Below are positions 33,544 through 42,533 of a stretch of 64,000 nt of DNA, piece by piece. Both the position numbers and the translations under genes were made by a program. The notes beneath the pieces were generated by a model. That model did not search any database. It had not been told where the DNA came from and saw only the letters and a list, made by a program, of their open reading frames with translations. Within the stretch, counting starts at the first letter, position 1. Each line of letters starts with the position of its first letter. Source of the stretch: CAHJXF01 sp038225855 (GTDB taxonomy: Bacteria; Pseudomonadota; Gammaproteobacteria; Burkholderiales; Burkholderiaceae_D); contig JBBRQU010000022.1 in NCBI GenBank assembly GCA_038225855.1, positions 1 through 64,000 of the forward strand. The letters run 5' to 3'.

Positions 33544-34575
33544 TCAGGCAACCCGAACCTTCGGCGATCGCGGCGCTTCCATCGGCGCTTCCATCGGTGC
33601 TTCCATCGGCGCGTCGCTGGTCGGGGCATCGGGCACCGCGCCGCTTGCCGCATGACGATAGCTCGCACCTGCAACGATGCGCGCGGGCTCGATCACAGCG
33701 GCCTTGGTCGATGCGCGCTCGACCGGCGGCTTCGCTACACCGGCGTCTGCTTCACGCGGCTTGGCCTCGGGCGACTTGCGAGTCGAGGTGGCTGCATGGG
33801 CTGCATCGTCGACGGGCTTCGCGGCGTCGGGGCTTTGCTCGACCGACACCGGAAGAGTGAGCTGCGCTGATTTCGCGCGGCGCGTGCGCTTGGTGGCGGC
33901 GCCCGTCAATGCCTGCGCGGCTTCGAGCGCCTTCTTCGCGGCGGCCTGCTCCGCAGCGCGGCGACTGCCCCCCGCCCCCAGCACCTGAATCGACAGCTTG
34001 GCGACTGCGCATTCGACCTCGAACTCCTGGCTATGCGCGGCGCCATGCGTGGCGACGACCGTGTACACAGGCAACGCGATCTTTCGGCCCTGGAGGTATT
34101 CCTGCAGCAGCGTCTTGGCATCCTTGCCGAGCGTCTTCGGATCGACCGTGTCGAGCACAGGTTGATACAGGCGCTTGATCGCGCGTCTGGCCACATCGAA
34201 TCCGGCATCGAGGAAGATCGCGCCGAACAAGGCTTCGACGGTGTCCGCGAGGATCGAAGGACGTCGAAACCCGCCGCTCTTCAACTCGCCTTCGCCCAGG
34301 CGCAAGTGCTGGCTGAGTTCGAGCCGCTGTGCGATTTCATAGAGCGACTGCTGCTTGACGAGATTGGCGCGCAGACGCGACAGGTCGCCTTCATCGATCT
34401 TCGCGAATTTGTCGAACAGCAGGGACGCGATGACGCAGTTGAGAACGCTGTCGCCGAGAAACTCGAGCCGCTCGTTGTGCGTGACGCTGTGGCTGCGATG
34501 CGTCAGCGCCTGCTGTAGCAGATCCTTGGAGGCGAACTCGTGCCCCAGTGCAGTCTGCAGCGCTTGGACATCCAT
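33544..34575 (-). CDS. rnc: Ribonuclease III with long low-complexity C-terminal tail
   Basis: RNase III cleaves double-stranded RNA in rRNA processing and mRNA decay. Its signature NERLEFLGDSVL and the acidic ADTVEALFGAIFLDAG are present, followed by the dsRNA-binding domain (about 150-225, AGGSRRAAEQAAAKKALEAA). The last ~115 residues are Ala/Pro/Lys-rich and lie outside the normal ~225-residue enzyme. They include APMEAPMEAPMEAP, encoded by three 12-bp repeats. Longer tails occur in Burkholderiales RNase III, and their role is not known to me. Confidence 0.95.
   Translation of the reverse strand: MDVQALQTALGHEFASKDLLQQALTHRSHSVTHNERLEFLGDSVLNCVIASLLFDKFAKIDEGDLSRLRANLVKQQSLYEIAQRLELSQHLRLGEGELKSGGFRRPSILADTVEALFGAIFLDAGFDVARRAIKRLYQPVLDTVDPKTLGKDAKTLLQEYLQGRKIALPVYTVVATHGAAHSQEFEVECAVAKLSIQVLGAGGSRRAAEQAAAKKALEAAQALTGAATKRTRRAKSAQLTLPVSVEQSPDAAKPVDDAAHAATSTRKSPEAKPREADAGVAKPPVERASTKAAVIEPARIVAGASYRHAASGAVPDAPTSDAPMEAPMEAPMEAPRSPKVRVA
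33572..33607 (-). repeat. Three 12-bp tandem repeats in the rnc tail
   Basis: GGCGCTTCCATC, GGCGCTTCCATC and GGTGCTTCCATC lie head to tail on the plus strand. They encode (EAPM)3 in the RNase III tail. Because the unit is 12 bp, copy-number change keeps the frame. Confidence 0.9.
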
Positions 34576-34587
34576 CGAGGTGCCTTC

Positions 34588-35001
34588 TTAAAGCGCCTTG
34601 CTGCTTCCCGCGTAATCGATGGTCAGACTGACCGGTCCGAATAGCGGGATTTTCTTCGTGTACGCGAACGCCACGACGATATCGTCGTTGACCTTCGTGA
34701 TATCGAGATCCTTTCCGCTCACGGCGGTGATGTCTTCGATCGCGGCCGATCGATCGAATGCCTTCTGTATTTCGATCACCGTATTGGCATTCGCCTGAGC
34801 GCGCTTGACCGCCGACAAAACCGCACGATATTCGACGACCGTCGGCAGCACCCGAAGCCCGAGGATGGCGACGAAGCCGATCAGCATCACCAGCACGACG
34901 AGGCCGACGACGCTGATTCCCCGCTGACGGGACGCATTGCGAAAACACGAGGGCGCGAAGGTGGGAGCAGAAATCAAGAGCGTCCTAATGAAATGAGCCA
35001 A
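34588..35001 (-). CDS. DUF4845-family membrane protein
   Basis: A 137-residue protein with one N-terminal membrane helix (ISVVGLVVLVMLIGFVAILGL) and a periplasmic part beginning RVLPTVVEYRAV. It always sits between lepB and rnc in betaproteobacteria and carries the DUF4845 pattern. The first ~27 residues before RGISVVG resemble a prepilin-like basic leader, and the start is uncertain. It overlaps the lepB end by 17 nt. Function unknown. Confidence 0.8.
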   Translation of the reverse strand: MAHFIRTLLISAPTFAPSCFRNASRQRGISVVGLVVLVMLIGFVAILGLRVLPTVVEYRAVLSAVKRAQANANTVIEIQKAFDRSAAIEDITAVSGKDLDITKVNDDIVVAFAYTKKIPLFGPVSLTIDYAGSSKAL

Positions 35002-35914
35002 TGCGATGCATATTACCGAAATTCATCCAGATGAAAAATGCTTTGCCGACTATATTCTCCTCGGGAACGAAACCCCAATATCGACTGTCGGCACTATTGT
35101 CGCGGTTATCGCCCATCATGAAATATTGACCATCGGGCACTTTGCATGTTATCGCGGTATTTCCATCCGAATAAACGCAATTACCCCTGAACGTGAACGA
35201 ACCTGGAGTGATCACGCCGGAACGCTCGTCATCCTGAAGAATCATGTGGTCGATGAAAGCGCTCGCCCGAGGCAACTTTTCAACCGATTGCTTGGTATAC
35301 GTGACGCGCTCCGAATCGAAATAATCGGGTGCGGAGACGGTTTGAACCGGTTGCCCATTGATGCTCAATCGCTTGTTGCGATAAGCGATGGTGTCGCCGG
35401 GCAGTCCGATGACCCGCTTGACATAATCGACCGATGGGTCGACGGGATAACGAAATACCATGACGTCTCCGCGCTCGGGTGAGCCGACATCGACGATCTT
35501 CTTGTTGACGATCGGCAACCGGACGCCATACGTAAACTTGTTGACCAGAATCAGATCGCCGATCATCAGGGTCGGGATCATCGAGCCCGAGGGAATGCGA
35601 AAAGGCTCGAACAGAAAGGACCGCAATACGAAGACCACGAGGATCACGGGAAAGAATCCCGCGGGAAACTCGATCCATCCCGGCTGGCGCAAATAGCGTT
35701 CACGCAATCGCTTGCGCTCTTCGATCACGCTGCCCTCGTCGGCCCGCGCGTGCGTTGCCGCCAGTGTCTGTGCTTTCGATTGCTGGTCGAATTGCCTGAC
35801 CGCTTCGTCGGCCGCGACCCGCCGGCGGCGCTTGAGAACGACCGCATCGAGCAGCCAGATCGCGCCGGTCGCAACCAGCAACCAGAACAGGATCACCGCG
35901 AAATTGAAACTCAT
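34985..35914 (-). CDS. lepB: Signal peptidase I LepB
   Basis: LepB removes Sec and Tat signal peptides at the periplasmic face. Two N-terminal transmembrane helices (residues 4-24 and 86-103) precede the Ser/Lys dyad, S111 in IPSGSMIPTL and K166 in DYVKRVIGLPGD. Box E is GDNRDNSADSR. Length is 309 residues. The 3' part (about 35000-35300) uses noticeably more A/T-ending codons than its neighbours. It overlaps lepA by 4 nt. Confidence 0.97.
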   Translation of the reverse strand: MSFNFAVILFWLLVATGAIWLLDAVVLKRRRRVAADEAVRQFDQQSKAQTLAATHARADEGSVIEERKRLRERYLRQPGWIEFPAGFFPVILVVFVLRSFLFEPFRIPSGSMIPTLMIGDLILVNKFTYGVRLPIVNKKIVDVGSPERGDVMVFRYPVDPSVDYVKRVIGLPGDTIAYRNKRLSINGQPVQTVSAPDYFDSERVTYTKQSVEKLPRASAFIDHMILQDDERSGVITPGSFTFRGNCVYSDGNTAITCKVPDGQYFMMGDNRDNSADSRYWGFVPEENIVGKAFFIWMNFGNMHRIGSFH

Positions 35915-37704
35915 TTGTCCTCCACTTGCAGGATGGCGAGAAAAGCCTCCTGGGGAATCTCGACCGACCCGACCTGCTTCATGCGTTTCTTGCCGGCCTT
36001 CTGCTTGTCAAGCAGTTTGCGTTTGCGGCTGATGTCACCGCCGTAGCACTTGGCGATCACGTTCTTGCGCAACGCCTTGACGTTCTCGCGCGCGATGATG
36101 TTCGAGCCGATCGCAGCCTGGATGGCCACGTCGAACATTTGCCGCGGAATCAGTTCCCGCATCTTCGCGGCCACTTCACGCCCGCGATGCTGACTGTTGG
36201 CCCGATGCACGATCACCGCGAGCGCATCGACCTTCTCGGCATTGATCAGCATGTCGACCTTGACGACATCGGCTGCGCGGAATTCCTTGAACTCGTAGTC
36301 CATCGACGCATAACCGCGCGACACGGATTTGAGCTTGTCGAAGAAGTCGAGAACGATCTCCGCCAGCGGAATCTCGTACGTCAGCATGACCTGACGACCG
36401 TGATAGTCGATACCCAGTTGCACGCCGCGCTTCTGCATCGCGAGCGTGATCACCGAGCCCACGTAATCCTTCGGCATGTAGAGCTTGACCGTGACGATCG
36501 GTTCGCGAATCTCCTCGATGCGACCGGGGTCGGGCATCTTTGAAGGGTTCTCGACCTGGATGACGCTGCCGTCGCGCATCAGCACCTGGTAGATCACTGA
36601 AGGTGCGGTGGTGATCAGGTCCATGTCGTACTCGCGCTCGAGGCGCTCCTGCACGATCTCGAGATGCAGCAGCCCAAGGAAGCCGCAGCGAAAGCCGAAG
36701 CCCAGCGCCTGCGAGACTTCGGGTTCGTATTGAAGCGACGCATCGTTGAGTCTCAACTTCTCGAGAGCGTCGCGCAGCGCGTCGTACTGATTGCTCTCGA
36801 TCGGAAAGAGACCCGCGAAGACCTGCGGCTGCACTTCCTTGAAGCCGGGCAACGCGTGCTTGGCGGGTTTTGAGGCCAGCGTGATCGTGTCGCCGACCTT
36901 CGCGGCCTTCAGTTCCTTGATGCCGGCGATGATGAATCCCACTTCGCCGGCCGAAAGCTGCGCGCGAGAGACCGATTTGGGCGTGAATACGCCGACCTGT
37001 TCGACCAGATGCTGCGAGCCGTTGGCCATCAACAGGATCTTGTCGCGCGGCTTGACGACGCCGTTGAAGACACGCACCAGCATCACGACGCCGACGTAAT
37101 TGTCGAACCAAGAGTCGATGATCAACGCCTGCAGAGGATCGTTGGCCGAACCCGAAGGCGGCGGGATGCGCGCGATGACCGCTTCGATGATGTCGGGTAC
37201 GCCTTCGCCGGTCTTCGCGCTCGCGCGTATCGCATCCTGCGCATCGATGCCGATCACGTCCTCGATCTCTTCGATCGCGCTTTCGGGATTGGCGCTCGGC
37301 AGATCGATCTTGTTCAAGACCGGCACGACTTCGACTCCGAGCTCGATCGCCGTATAGCAGTTCGCGACCGTCTGCGCCTCGACACCCTGGCTCGCATCGA
37401 CCACCAGCAATGCGCCTTCGCAAGCCGACAACGAGCGGCTGACTTCATATGAAAAATCGACGTGGCCCGGCGTGTCGATCAGGTTGAGCTTGTAGGTCTT
37501 GCCGTCGCGCGCCAGATATTCGAGCACCGCAGTCTGCGCCTTGATGGTGATGCCGCGCTCGCGCTCGAGATCCATCGAATCGAGCACCTGCGCCTCCATC
37601 TCACGATCCGACAGACCTCCGCACAACTGGATGATGCGATCGGCCAGGGTCGATTTCCCGTGGTCGATGTGGGCGATGATGGAGAAGTTGCGGATCTGCT
37701 GCAT
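35911..37704 (-). CDS. lepA: Elongation factor 4 (LepA)
   Basis: LepA is a ribosome-associated translational GTPase involved in back-translocation and 30S biogenesis. I start at ATG 37704 (MQQIRNFSIIAHIDHGKSTL), giving the standard 597 residues; the open frame before it is not conserved-looking. G motifs are AHIDHGKS, RGITI, DTPGH, NKID and SAKTG. The LepA-specific C-terminal domain contains QKAGKKRMK near the end. It heads the lepA-lepB run, separated from mucD by an intrinsic terminator. Confidence 0.97.
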   Translation of the reverse strand: MQQIRNFSIIAHIDHGKSTLADRIIQLCGGLSDREMEAQVLDSMDLERERGITIKAQTAVLEYLARDGKTYKLNLIDTPGHVDFSYEVSRSLSACEGALLVVDASQGVEAQTVANCYTAIELGVEVVPVLNKIDLPSANPESAIEEIEDVIGIDAQDAIRASAKTGEGVPDIIEAVIARIPPPSGSANDPLQALIIDSWFDNYVGVVMLVRVFNGVVKPRDKILLMANGSQHLVEQVGVFTPKSVSRAQLSAGEVGFIIAGIKELKAAKVGDTITLASKPAKHALPGFKEVQPQVFAGLFPIESNQYDALRDALEKLRLNDASLQYEPEVSQALGFGFRCGFLGLLHLEIVQERLEREYDMDLITTAPSVIYQVLMRDGSVIQVENPSKMPDPGRIEEIREPIVTVKLYMPKDYVGSVITLAMQKRGVQLGIDYHGRQVMLTYEIPLAEIVLDFFDKLKSVSRGYASMDYEFKEFRAADVVKVDMLINAEKVDALAVIVHRANSQHRGREVAAKMRELIPRQMFDVAIQAAIGSNIIARENVKALRKNVIAKCYGGDISRKRKLLDKQKAGKKRMKQVGSVEIPQEAFLAILQVEDK

Positions 37705-37798
37705 TGAATAGGAAGACGGCGGGGAACCCGCGCGCGCCGGACGCAGCGTCGATGCGATCGACGCGCCTGCATTGGAAAATAGTGGAATGAGGGGCAAC

Positions 37799-37845
37799 AA
37801 AAAAGGGGCCGCGCTGTCGGCTTCCGCAGTCGACGCCCCTTTTTG
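37799..37845 (-). terminator. Intrinsic terminator between mucD and lepA
   Basis: GGGGC (37805-37809) pairs with GCCCC (37835-37839), with inner pairing CTGTCGG/CCGCAG. On the minus strand the hairpin is followed by TTTTTT (37804-37799). A tail of TTTTT on the other side makes it look bidirectional. It separates the sigma-E module from the lepA-lepB operon. Confidence 0.75.
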
Positions 37846-37919
37846 CCAAGCCCGCGATTTTACCCGAACCGCGACAGGGTCCCCGAAGGATGGGGATGCG
37901 GCGTGCGAAGTCCGCGCGT

Positions 37920-39398
37920 CTATTGCTTCTGCGTCGGACGCAGCGGCAGATAGAACACGCTCTCGCCGCGACGAACGAGGAGGAACGCCTGCTTCTTCGG
38001 GTCGAGTCTGGCCACCTGCTCGTTGAACTGCTTTGCGCTTGCGACGTCCGCGTTGTTGAGGCCGAGCACGATGTCGTCGCGACGCAGGCCGGTGCTCGCG
38101 GCGGACCCTTCAACGCTTTCGACCAGTGCGCCCGAAACGATGCCGAGCTGCTTGCGCTTGTCGTCGCCGATGTCGACCACCGACAGGCCCAGGTTGTTCG
38201 TCGTGGCCGGCTTGAGTGGCTCGGAAACCTTGGCGGGCCGCCTGGCCTCGGCATCGAGTTCGCTCACGACGATGGGGATATCGCGCGGCACTCCCTTGCG
38301 CAGCACCGAAAGAACCGACTTGGTCCCGGGCTTGGTATCGCCGACCGCGCGCGGCAGATCGACCGACTTCTCGATCGCCTTGCCGTCGAACTTGACGATG
38401 ATGTCCCCGGCGGCCACGCCCGCTCTTTCCGCGGGCGTTCCGGCTTCGACACGGCTGATGACTGCGCCTTGCGGCTTGATGCCCATCGCGTCGGCCACGT
38501 CCTTTCCGAGCTCCTGAATCTCGACGCCGAGGCGCCCACGCCTGACGCGGCCGCCGTTTTTCAATTGCTCGACGATGCGCATCGCGTCGTCGACTGGAAT
38601 CGCGAATGAGATGCCGATGCTGCCGCCCGACCCGGAAAGGATCTGTGAATTGATTCCGATGACTTCGCCGCGCATGTTGATCAGCGGGCCTCCCGAATTG
38701 CCGGGATTGATCGAAGCGTCGGTCTGAATGAACGGCAACAGATCGCCGGTGTCGCGCCCCTTGGCGCTGACGATGCCGGCGGTGACCGTGTTCTCGAGTC
38801 CGAAAGGCGAGCCGATCGCAAGCACCCATTGACCGACGCGAATCACCTTCGAGTCGCCGATCGTCGCGCGCGGCAGACCGCCCGCCTCGATCTTCAACAG
38901 CGCGACATCGGTCCGTTTGTCGGCGCCGATCAGCTTGCCCTTGAACTCGCGCTTGTCGGTCAGGGTCACGATGATTTCGCTGGCGTTCTCGACCACGTGC
39001 GCGTTGGTCATCACGTAGCCGTCGGCCGACAGGATGAATCCCGAGGCGACGCCGCGCTCGCGTGGCGTTTCCTGGTTTCCACGGTCACCGCCGCCGCGGT
39101 CGCCGCGGTCGCCCCGTCTGCCGCGCGGCGATCGATCCGGGCTCGGAGCTTGCGGCGCGGGTACGCCGAAGAAGCGACGAAACAGCTCCTGCACATCGTC
39201 GTCGTCGAGGCCTTCGACCGCGCCCTGACCTCGCACTTTCTCGGTCGTGCGAATGTTGACGACCGCAGGTCCGACACGCTCGACGAGATCGGCGAAGTCG
39301 GGCAAGTCGCGACCTTGTGCCGGACCCTGCGCGTGTAGCGGTGGCGAGGCGCAAACCAGCATCGCGCTCGCGAGCGCCGCCACGAAGAGACTTCGCAT
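37920..39398 (-). CDS. mucD: DegP/MucD-type periplasmic serine protease
   Basis: A periplasmic HtrA-family protease and chaperone that degrades misfolded envelope proteins. Start ATG 39398 follows AAGGAAGG. Residues 1-23 are a Sec signal peptide ending PLHA. The catalytic triad is H134 (TNAHVV), D164 (KRTDVALLKI) and S235 (NPGNSGGPL). Two PDZ domains follow at about 285-375 and 400-485. A Gly/Arg/Asp-rich linker at about 88-112 is unusual but lies in the flexible LA loop. Length is 492 residues. It follows rpoE-rseA-rseB, as mucD does in Pseudomonas, but is bounded on both sides by intrinsic terminators. Confidence 0.95.
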   Translation of the reverse strand: MRSLFVAALASAMLVCASPPLHAQGPAQGRDLPDFADLVERVGPAVVNIRTTEKVRGQGAVEGLDDDDVQELFRRFFGVPAPQAPSPDRSPRGRRGDRGDRGGGDRGNQETPRERGVASGFILSADGYVMTNAHVVENASEIIVTLTDKREFKGKLIGADKRTDVALLKIEAGGLPRATIGDSKVIRVGQWVLAIGSPFGLENTVTAGIVSAKGRDTGDLLPFIQTDASINPGNSGGPLINMRGEVIGINSQILSGSGGSIGISFAIPVDDAMRIVEQLKNGGRVRRGRLGVEIQELGKDVADAMGIKPQGAVISRVEAGTPAERAGVAAGDIIVKFDGKAIEKSVDLPRAVGDTKPGTKSVLSVLRKGVPRDIPIVVSELDAEARRPAKVSEPLKPATTNNLGLSVVDIGDDKRKQLGIVSGALVESVEGSAASTGLRRDDIVLGLNNADVASAKQFNEQVARLDPKKQAFLLVRRGESVFYLPLRPTQKQ

Positions 39399-39459
39399 GT
39401 TGCCTTCCTTGAAAGACGCCGGCCCGACGAGTCGGCAAAACACCCGCTCGACTCGAGCC

Positions 39460-39486
39460 AAAAAAAATCCGGTTCGATCGAACCGG
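39460..39486 (-). terminator. Intrinsic terminator between rseB and mucD
   Basis: CCGGTTCGATCGAACCGG (39469-39486) is a perfect palindrome. On the minus strand it is followed by TTTTTTTT (39467-39460). It lies 65 nt after the rseB stop and 60 nt before the mucD start, so mucD may need its own promoter or partial read-through. Confidence 0.8.
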
Positions 39487-39551
39487 TCGAGAGTGCATCA
39501 TGCCAGCAGTTTCCGACTGCCGCATGCAGGTGGACGGGCCCGTCGTCCCGA

Positions 39552-40661
39552 TTACCGGGGCGCCTTGTGCTCGACCGTGTTCGCCATCTGCTTGACTGAG
39601 GCCGCCGGCGCGTCGCCCACCACCGTCAGCCAATACTCGCCATACCTTCTGGTCACGACGTTGACCGGACCTTTGCTGACATCGCCTTCGGCCACGCCAG
39701 GCGGAGGAGCCGACTCGATGAAGATCGAAATCGCGGCGAGACCGTCGGAATAGACGATCTGTCCCACGTCCTCGCGGCCGCCGAACGCGCGACGCACTTC
39801 CATCACTTTGTGAAAGCCCGCGATCGGTTGCGCCACGGACCAGCCGGCCCGCGCCAGATCGACCGGGGTCATGTTGCTGGTCTCCGTTCGCCAGCCTGCG
39901 GTGTTGGTCGACGACGGCTTGATTGGTGATCGATGATCCACCGTGCCACCGATCACGACATCGGTAAACGCGACCTGCTCGATCACAACGCCCTGGTCGC
40001 TGACCGTCTGAGCCTTCAACAGCAGCGAGGAATCGCGATCGAACCACAGCCGGTAACCATAGCGCTGCTTGTCGCGCGCCTCGAGCTTGATGGTCAGCGC
40101 CATGTGGCCCGCGACGCGATCGATGCCTTCGGACGAGAGCCGATAGTACTGATCGATGTCGGCCGGCGTGCTGGTGAGAAGCGCGGGGAAGCTGTCCGAC
40201 CGCGCCCTCTTCTCTACGAGGATGAGCTTGCTGTCGGGGATGTAGCAGCGCACGTCGTCGTTGTGCCGAACGAACTCACGAACCTGTCCATCGAGCAACT
40301 CGAGTTTTTCGTGTTCGCCCATCTTGTCCGCGACGTGCGTGATGCGCGACGACTGAACTTGATTGCCTTGTTGATAGATGAAGATGCCCGCGTAGTTCTC
40401 CCGTTGTGCCGCCTGCTGAATACGCATGAGCAGCGCGAGCGCATCGACCGGCGCGGGCGAAGGCGCATCGGGCGATGCACCCATCGCGCCTTGGCATAAC
40501 GCGATGCCGAGGCCGGCCACGAACAGTACGGGCACCCCCGCACGACGCGAGCGATGCAAAAGCCGATTGTTGCGCCGTCCCTCGAGGGTCGGCGCGAAGC
40601 GCGATCTCTTCGGCGCCGCGCACGACGCGATTTCCGCGTTCGCGGACGACGCAGCCGTCAT
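39552..40661 (-). CDS. rseB: Periplasmic sigma-E regulator RseB/MucB
   Basis: RseB binds the periplasmic part of RseA and shields it from DegS-type cleavage until misfolded or mislocalised envelope molecules are sensed. A basic N-terminus of about 40 residues precedes a hydrophobic signal (VPVLFVAGLGIALCQGAMGA). The mature part has ENYAGIFIYQQGN and LFDRDSSLLLKAQ-like LWFDRDSSLLLKAQ, typical of the lipoprotein-like fold, and a C-terminal domain (GWSVAQPIAGFHKV). It lies 4 nt after rseA. Length is 369 residues. Confidence 0.93.
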   Translation of the reverse strand: MTAASSANAEIASCAAPKRSRFAPTLEGRRNNRLLHRSRRAGVPVLFVAGLGIALCQGAMGASPDAPSPAPVDALALLMRIQQAAQRENYAGIFIYQQGNQVQSSRITHVADKMGEHEKLELLDGQVREFVRHNDDVRCYIPDSKLILVEKRARSDSFPALLTSTPADIDQYYRLSSEGIDRVAGHMALTIKLEARDKQRYGYRLWFDRDSSLLLKAQTVSDQGVVIEQVAFTDVVIGGTVDHRSPIKPSSTNTAGWRTETSNMTPVDLARAGWSVAQPIAGFHKVMEVRRAFGGREDVGQIVYSDGLAAISIFIESAPPPGVAEGDVSKGPVNVVTRRYGEYWLTVVGDAPAASVKQMANTVEHKAPR

Positions 40662-40665
40662 GAGT

Positions 40666-41358
40666 TCACTGGGGAGCGGACAAGCCGGAGTTCGACACCG
40701 GCGCGTTGTAAGTCGCCGGTCTGGCCGAGGGACCGCGATAGGCGAAAGGCGTCACGTCCCGATGCGCCGCAAGGTAAGGCGATAGACGATCGGGATCGAT
40801 CGCTTTCAATTCGCTCGCCCGTGTCTCGGGCTCAGGTGACGGACTTGCCTTCGCGATGACCACATTCGGTGTTTCCGGGACGGCGGCCGGTGCTTGGGGC
40901 CGCAGCGCGGACGACTGCGCCGACGACCATGCCGCCCCTTTCTTGTTGTCGTCGTTGCGACCGAGCGGCGATGCGACCCAGGCCACGACCACCAGCGCCG
41001 CGGCGATCGATGCGCTGGGCAGCCCGGTGCGCACCCAGAAACGCGCGGAACGTGAACCCTCGGTGCGTTCGGTCCGCCTGGGTGCAACGATGGAAGGCTC
41101 GACGGCCAGCGCCACCGAGAAGCGACGCAGGAAATGTTCATCGTCGCCGGTCCCGATGACTTCCTCGGAACGCATCCAGTCGCCGGCACGATGAGCGTCG
41201 AGCCAGAAGCGCGCCAATTCGTCCGATGCCAACAGCGCATCGAGCGTCCCGTCGCTGGATCGATCGTCGAACTCGCCGTCGATCAACATCGAGACGCGCA
41301 TGCGGGCATCGCTGCCGGCCGCGGATGATGGACCGGGGACCGCATCTTGAACATTCAT
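40666..41358 (-). CDS. rseA: Anti-sigma-E factor RseA/MucA
   Basis: RseA is an inner-membrane anti-sigma factor that holds RpoE at the membrane. ATG 41358 follows GAGGTGG. Residues about 20-75 (VSMLIDGEFDDRSSDGTLDALL) form the cytoplasmic RpoE-binding domain. A transmembrane helix lies near residues 130-150 (SIAAALVVVAWVASPLG), and the rest is periplasmic. It starts 2 nt after the rpoE stop. Length is 230 residues. Confidence 0.92.
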   Translation of the reverse strand: MNVQDAVPGPSSAAGSDARMRVSMLIDGEFDDRSSDGTLDALLASDELARFWLDAHRAGDWMRSEEVIGTGDDEHFLRRFSVALAVEPSIVAPRRTERTEGSRSARFWVRTGLPSASIAAALVVVAWVASPLGRNDDNKKGAAWSSAQSSALRPQAPAAVPETPNVVIAKASPSPEPETRASELKAIDPDRLSPYLAAHRDVTPFAYRGPSARPATYNAPVSNSGLSAPQ

Positions 41359-41360
41359 CG

Positions 41361-41969
41361 TTACCACCTCTTGTCTTTGGCAGTACCCAAGAGCGGCCGC
41401 AATTCGGACGCGATCGACTCCCGTGCCCGAAAAATACGCGAGCGCACGGTACCGATCGGACAGTTCATCGCTGCCGCAATGTCTTCGTAACTCATTCCCT
41501 CTATTTCTCTCAACTGAATCGCGGTGCGGAGCTCTTCTGGGAGTGCATCCATCGCCCGCCCGATGGTTTCGCCTACCTGCTTACTCATCATCAGCGATTC
41601 CGGCGTGTTGATATCCCTTAGTTGGTCGGCCTCCTCGAAAGTTTCCGCTTCTTCAACATCGCTTCCGGTGGTGGTCGGCGCCCTGCGACTCTGTGAGGCC
41701 AGATAGTTCTTGGCGGTGTTGATCGCGATTCGATAGAGCCAGGTGTAAAACGCGCTGTCGCCGCGGAACTGAGGCAGCGCGCGATAGGCCTTGATGAACG
41801 CTTCCTGAGTCACGTCCTCGATCTCGGCCGCATCGCGAACCAGTCGCGACACGAGTCGATTGATCTTGCGCTGGTACTTGGCGACGAGCAGTTCGAACGC
41901 GTGCTTGTCGCCGCGCTGCACGCGCTCGACCAGACGCTGATCGATTTCCCGTTCAGGGGTGGGCGCCAT
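41361..41969 (-). CDS. rpoE: RNA polymerase sigma factor RpoE (AlgU)
   Basis: A group 4 (ECF) sigma factor for the envelope stress response. Region 2 contains FIKAYRALPQFRGDSAFYTWLYRIAINT, here cited only by its position at about residues 55-85, with the typical YTWLYRIA core. Region 4 has MSYEDIAAAMNCPIGTVRSR. I start at ATG 41969 because it gives 202 residues aligned with E. coli RpoE; the frame is open 42 residues upstream into the next gene. rseA, rseB and mucD follow. Confidence 0.95.
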   Translation of the reverse strand: MAPTPEREIDQRLVERVQRGDKHAFELLVAKYQRKINRLVSRLVRDAAEIEDVTQEAFIKAYRALPQFRGDSAFYTWLYRIAINTAKNYLASQSRRAPTTTGSDVEEAETFEEADQLRDINTPESLMMSKQVGETIGRAMDALPEELRTAIQLREIEGMSYEDIAAAMNCPIGTVRSRIFRARESIASELRPLLGTAKDKRW

Positions 41970-41973
41970 GGGC

Positions 41974-42483
41974 TCAGCCAGGGAGATTCTTCCCGCTCGA
42001 GCCGACTTCATGCCGGCCGGCGCGCTGCGCCCAAAGCAGGAAGCGCTGCAGGCGCCGCGCGTCGCCCACATCCAGTTCGGCGCGCACGACCGCAATCTCG
42101 AACATGCGACGCTGTCCGGCGCGATGCGCCGGTCTCAACGACAGGACTGCAAACTCCGGCCCCACCATCGCGGCCTCGCTCAGTTCGACAGGGTGCGGCA
42201 TCGTGTCTTCGCCCAGGCGTCGCATCGACACGCCCGTGCGTTCACTGAGGAAGACTTCATGGACGCACGAGCGAACCTGTTCGATCCAGCGCCTCGCGGC
42301 GACCGCGACTGCGACGAGGGCAGCGGCACTCGCCACAAACCACAACGCCTCGGGCGCCGAATCGATGGCCAGGCGCCCCGCGGCCGTTACCGTTGCGATG
42401 ATGATTGCACCTGCAATCATCACTGCCTCGGCGAAAGCAAGGCAACGAGACGGCCCGATCGCGATACGCGTCGAGAGACTCAT
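41974..42483 (-). CDS. YgfX-like small membrane protein (tentative)
   Basis: About 169 residues from ATG 42483; a GTG at 42519 is an alternative. Two hydrophobic segments near residues 20-70 (AVMIAGAIIIATVTAAG and ALWFVASAAALVAVAVAA) are followed by a soluble C-terminal part. Position between fabF and rpoE, with the two-helix hairpin layout, matches the protein often annotated as YgfX in betaproteobacteria. I recognise it by context and topology rather than by clear motifs. It ends 4 nt before rpoE. Confidence 0.6.
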   Translation of the reverse strand: MSLSTRIAIGPSRCLAFAEAVMIAGAIIIATVTAAGRLAIDSAPEALWFVASAAALVAVAVAARRWIEQVRSCVHEVFLSERTGVSMRRLGEDTMPHPVELSEAAMVGPEFAVLSLRPAHRAGQRRMFEIAVVRAELDVGDARRLQRFLLWAQRAGRHEVGSSGKNLPG

Positions 42484-42533
42484 GCGATCAAGGAATGGAA
42501 CGCGCAGCGCCCGCCGCACGGATCACGGACAGG

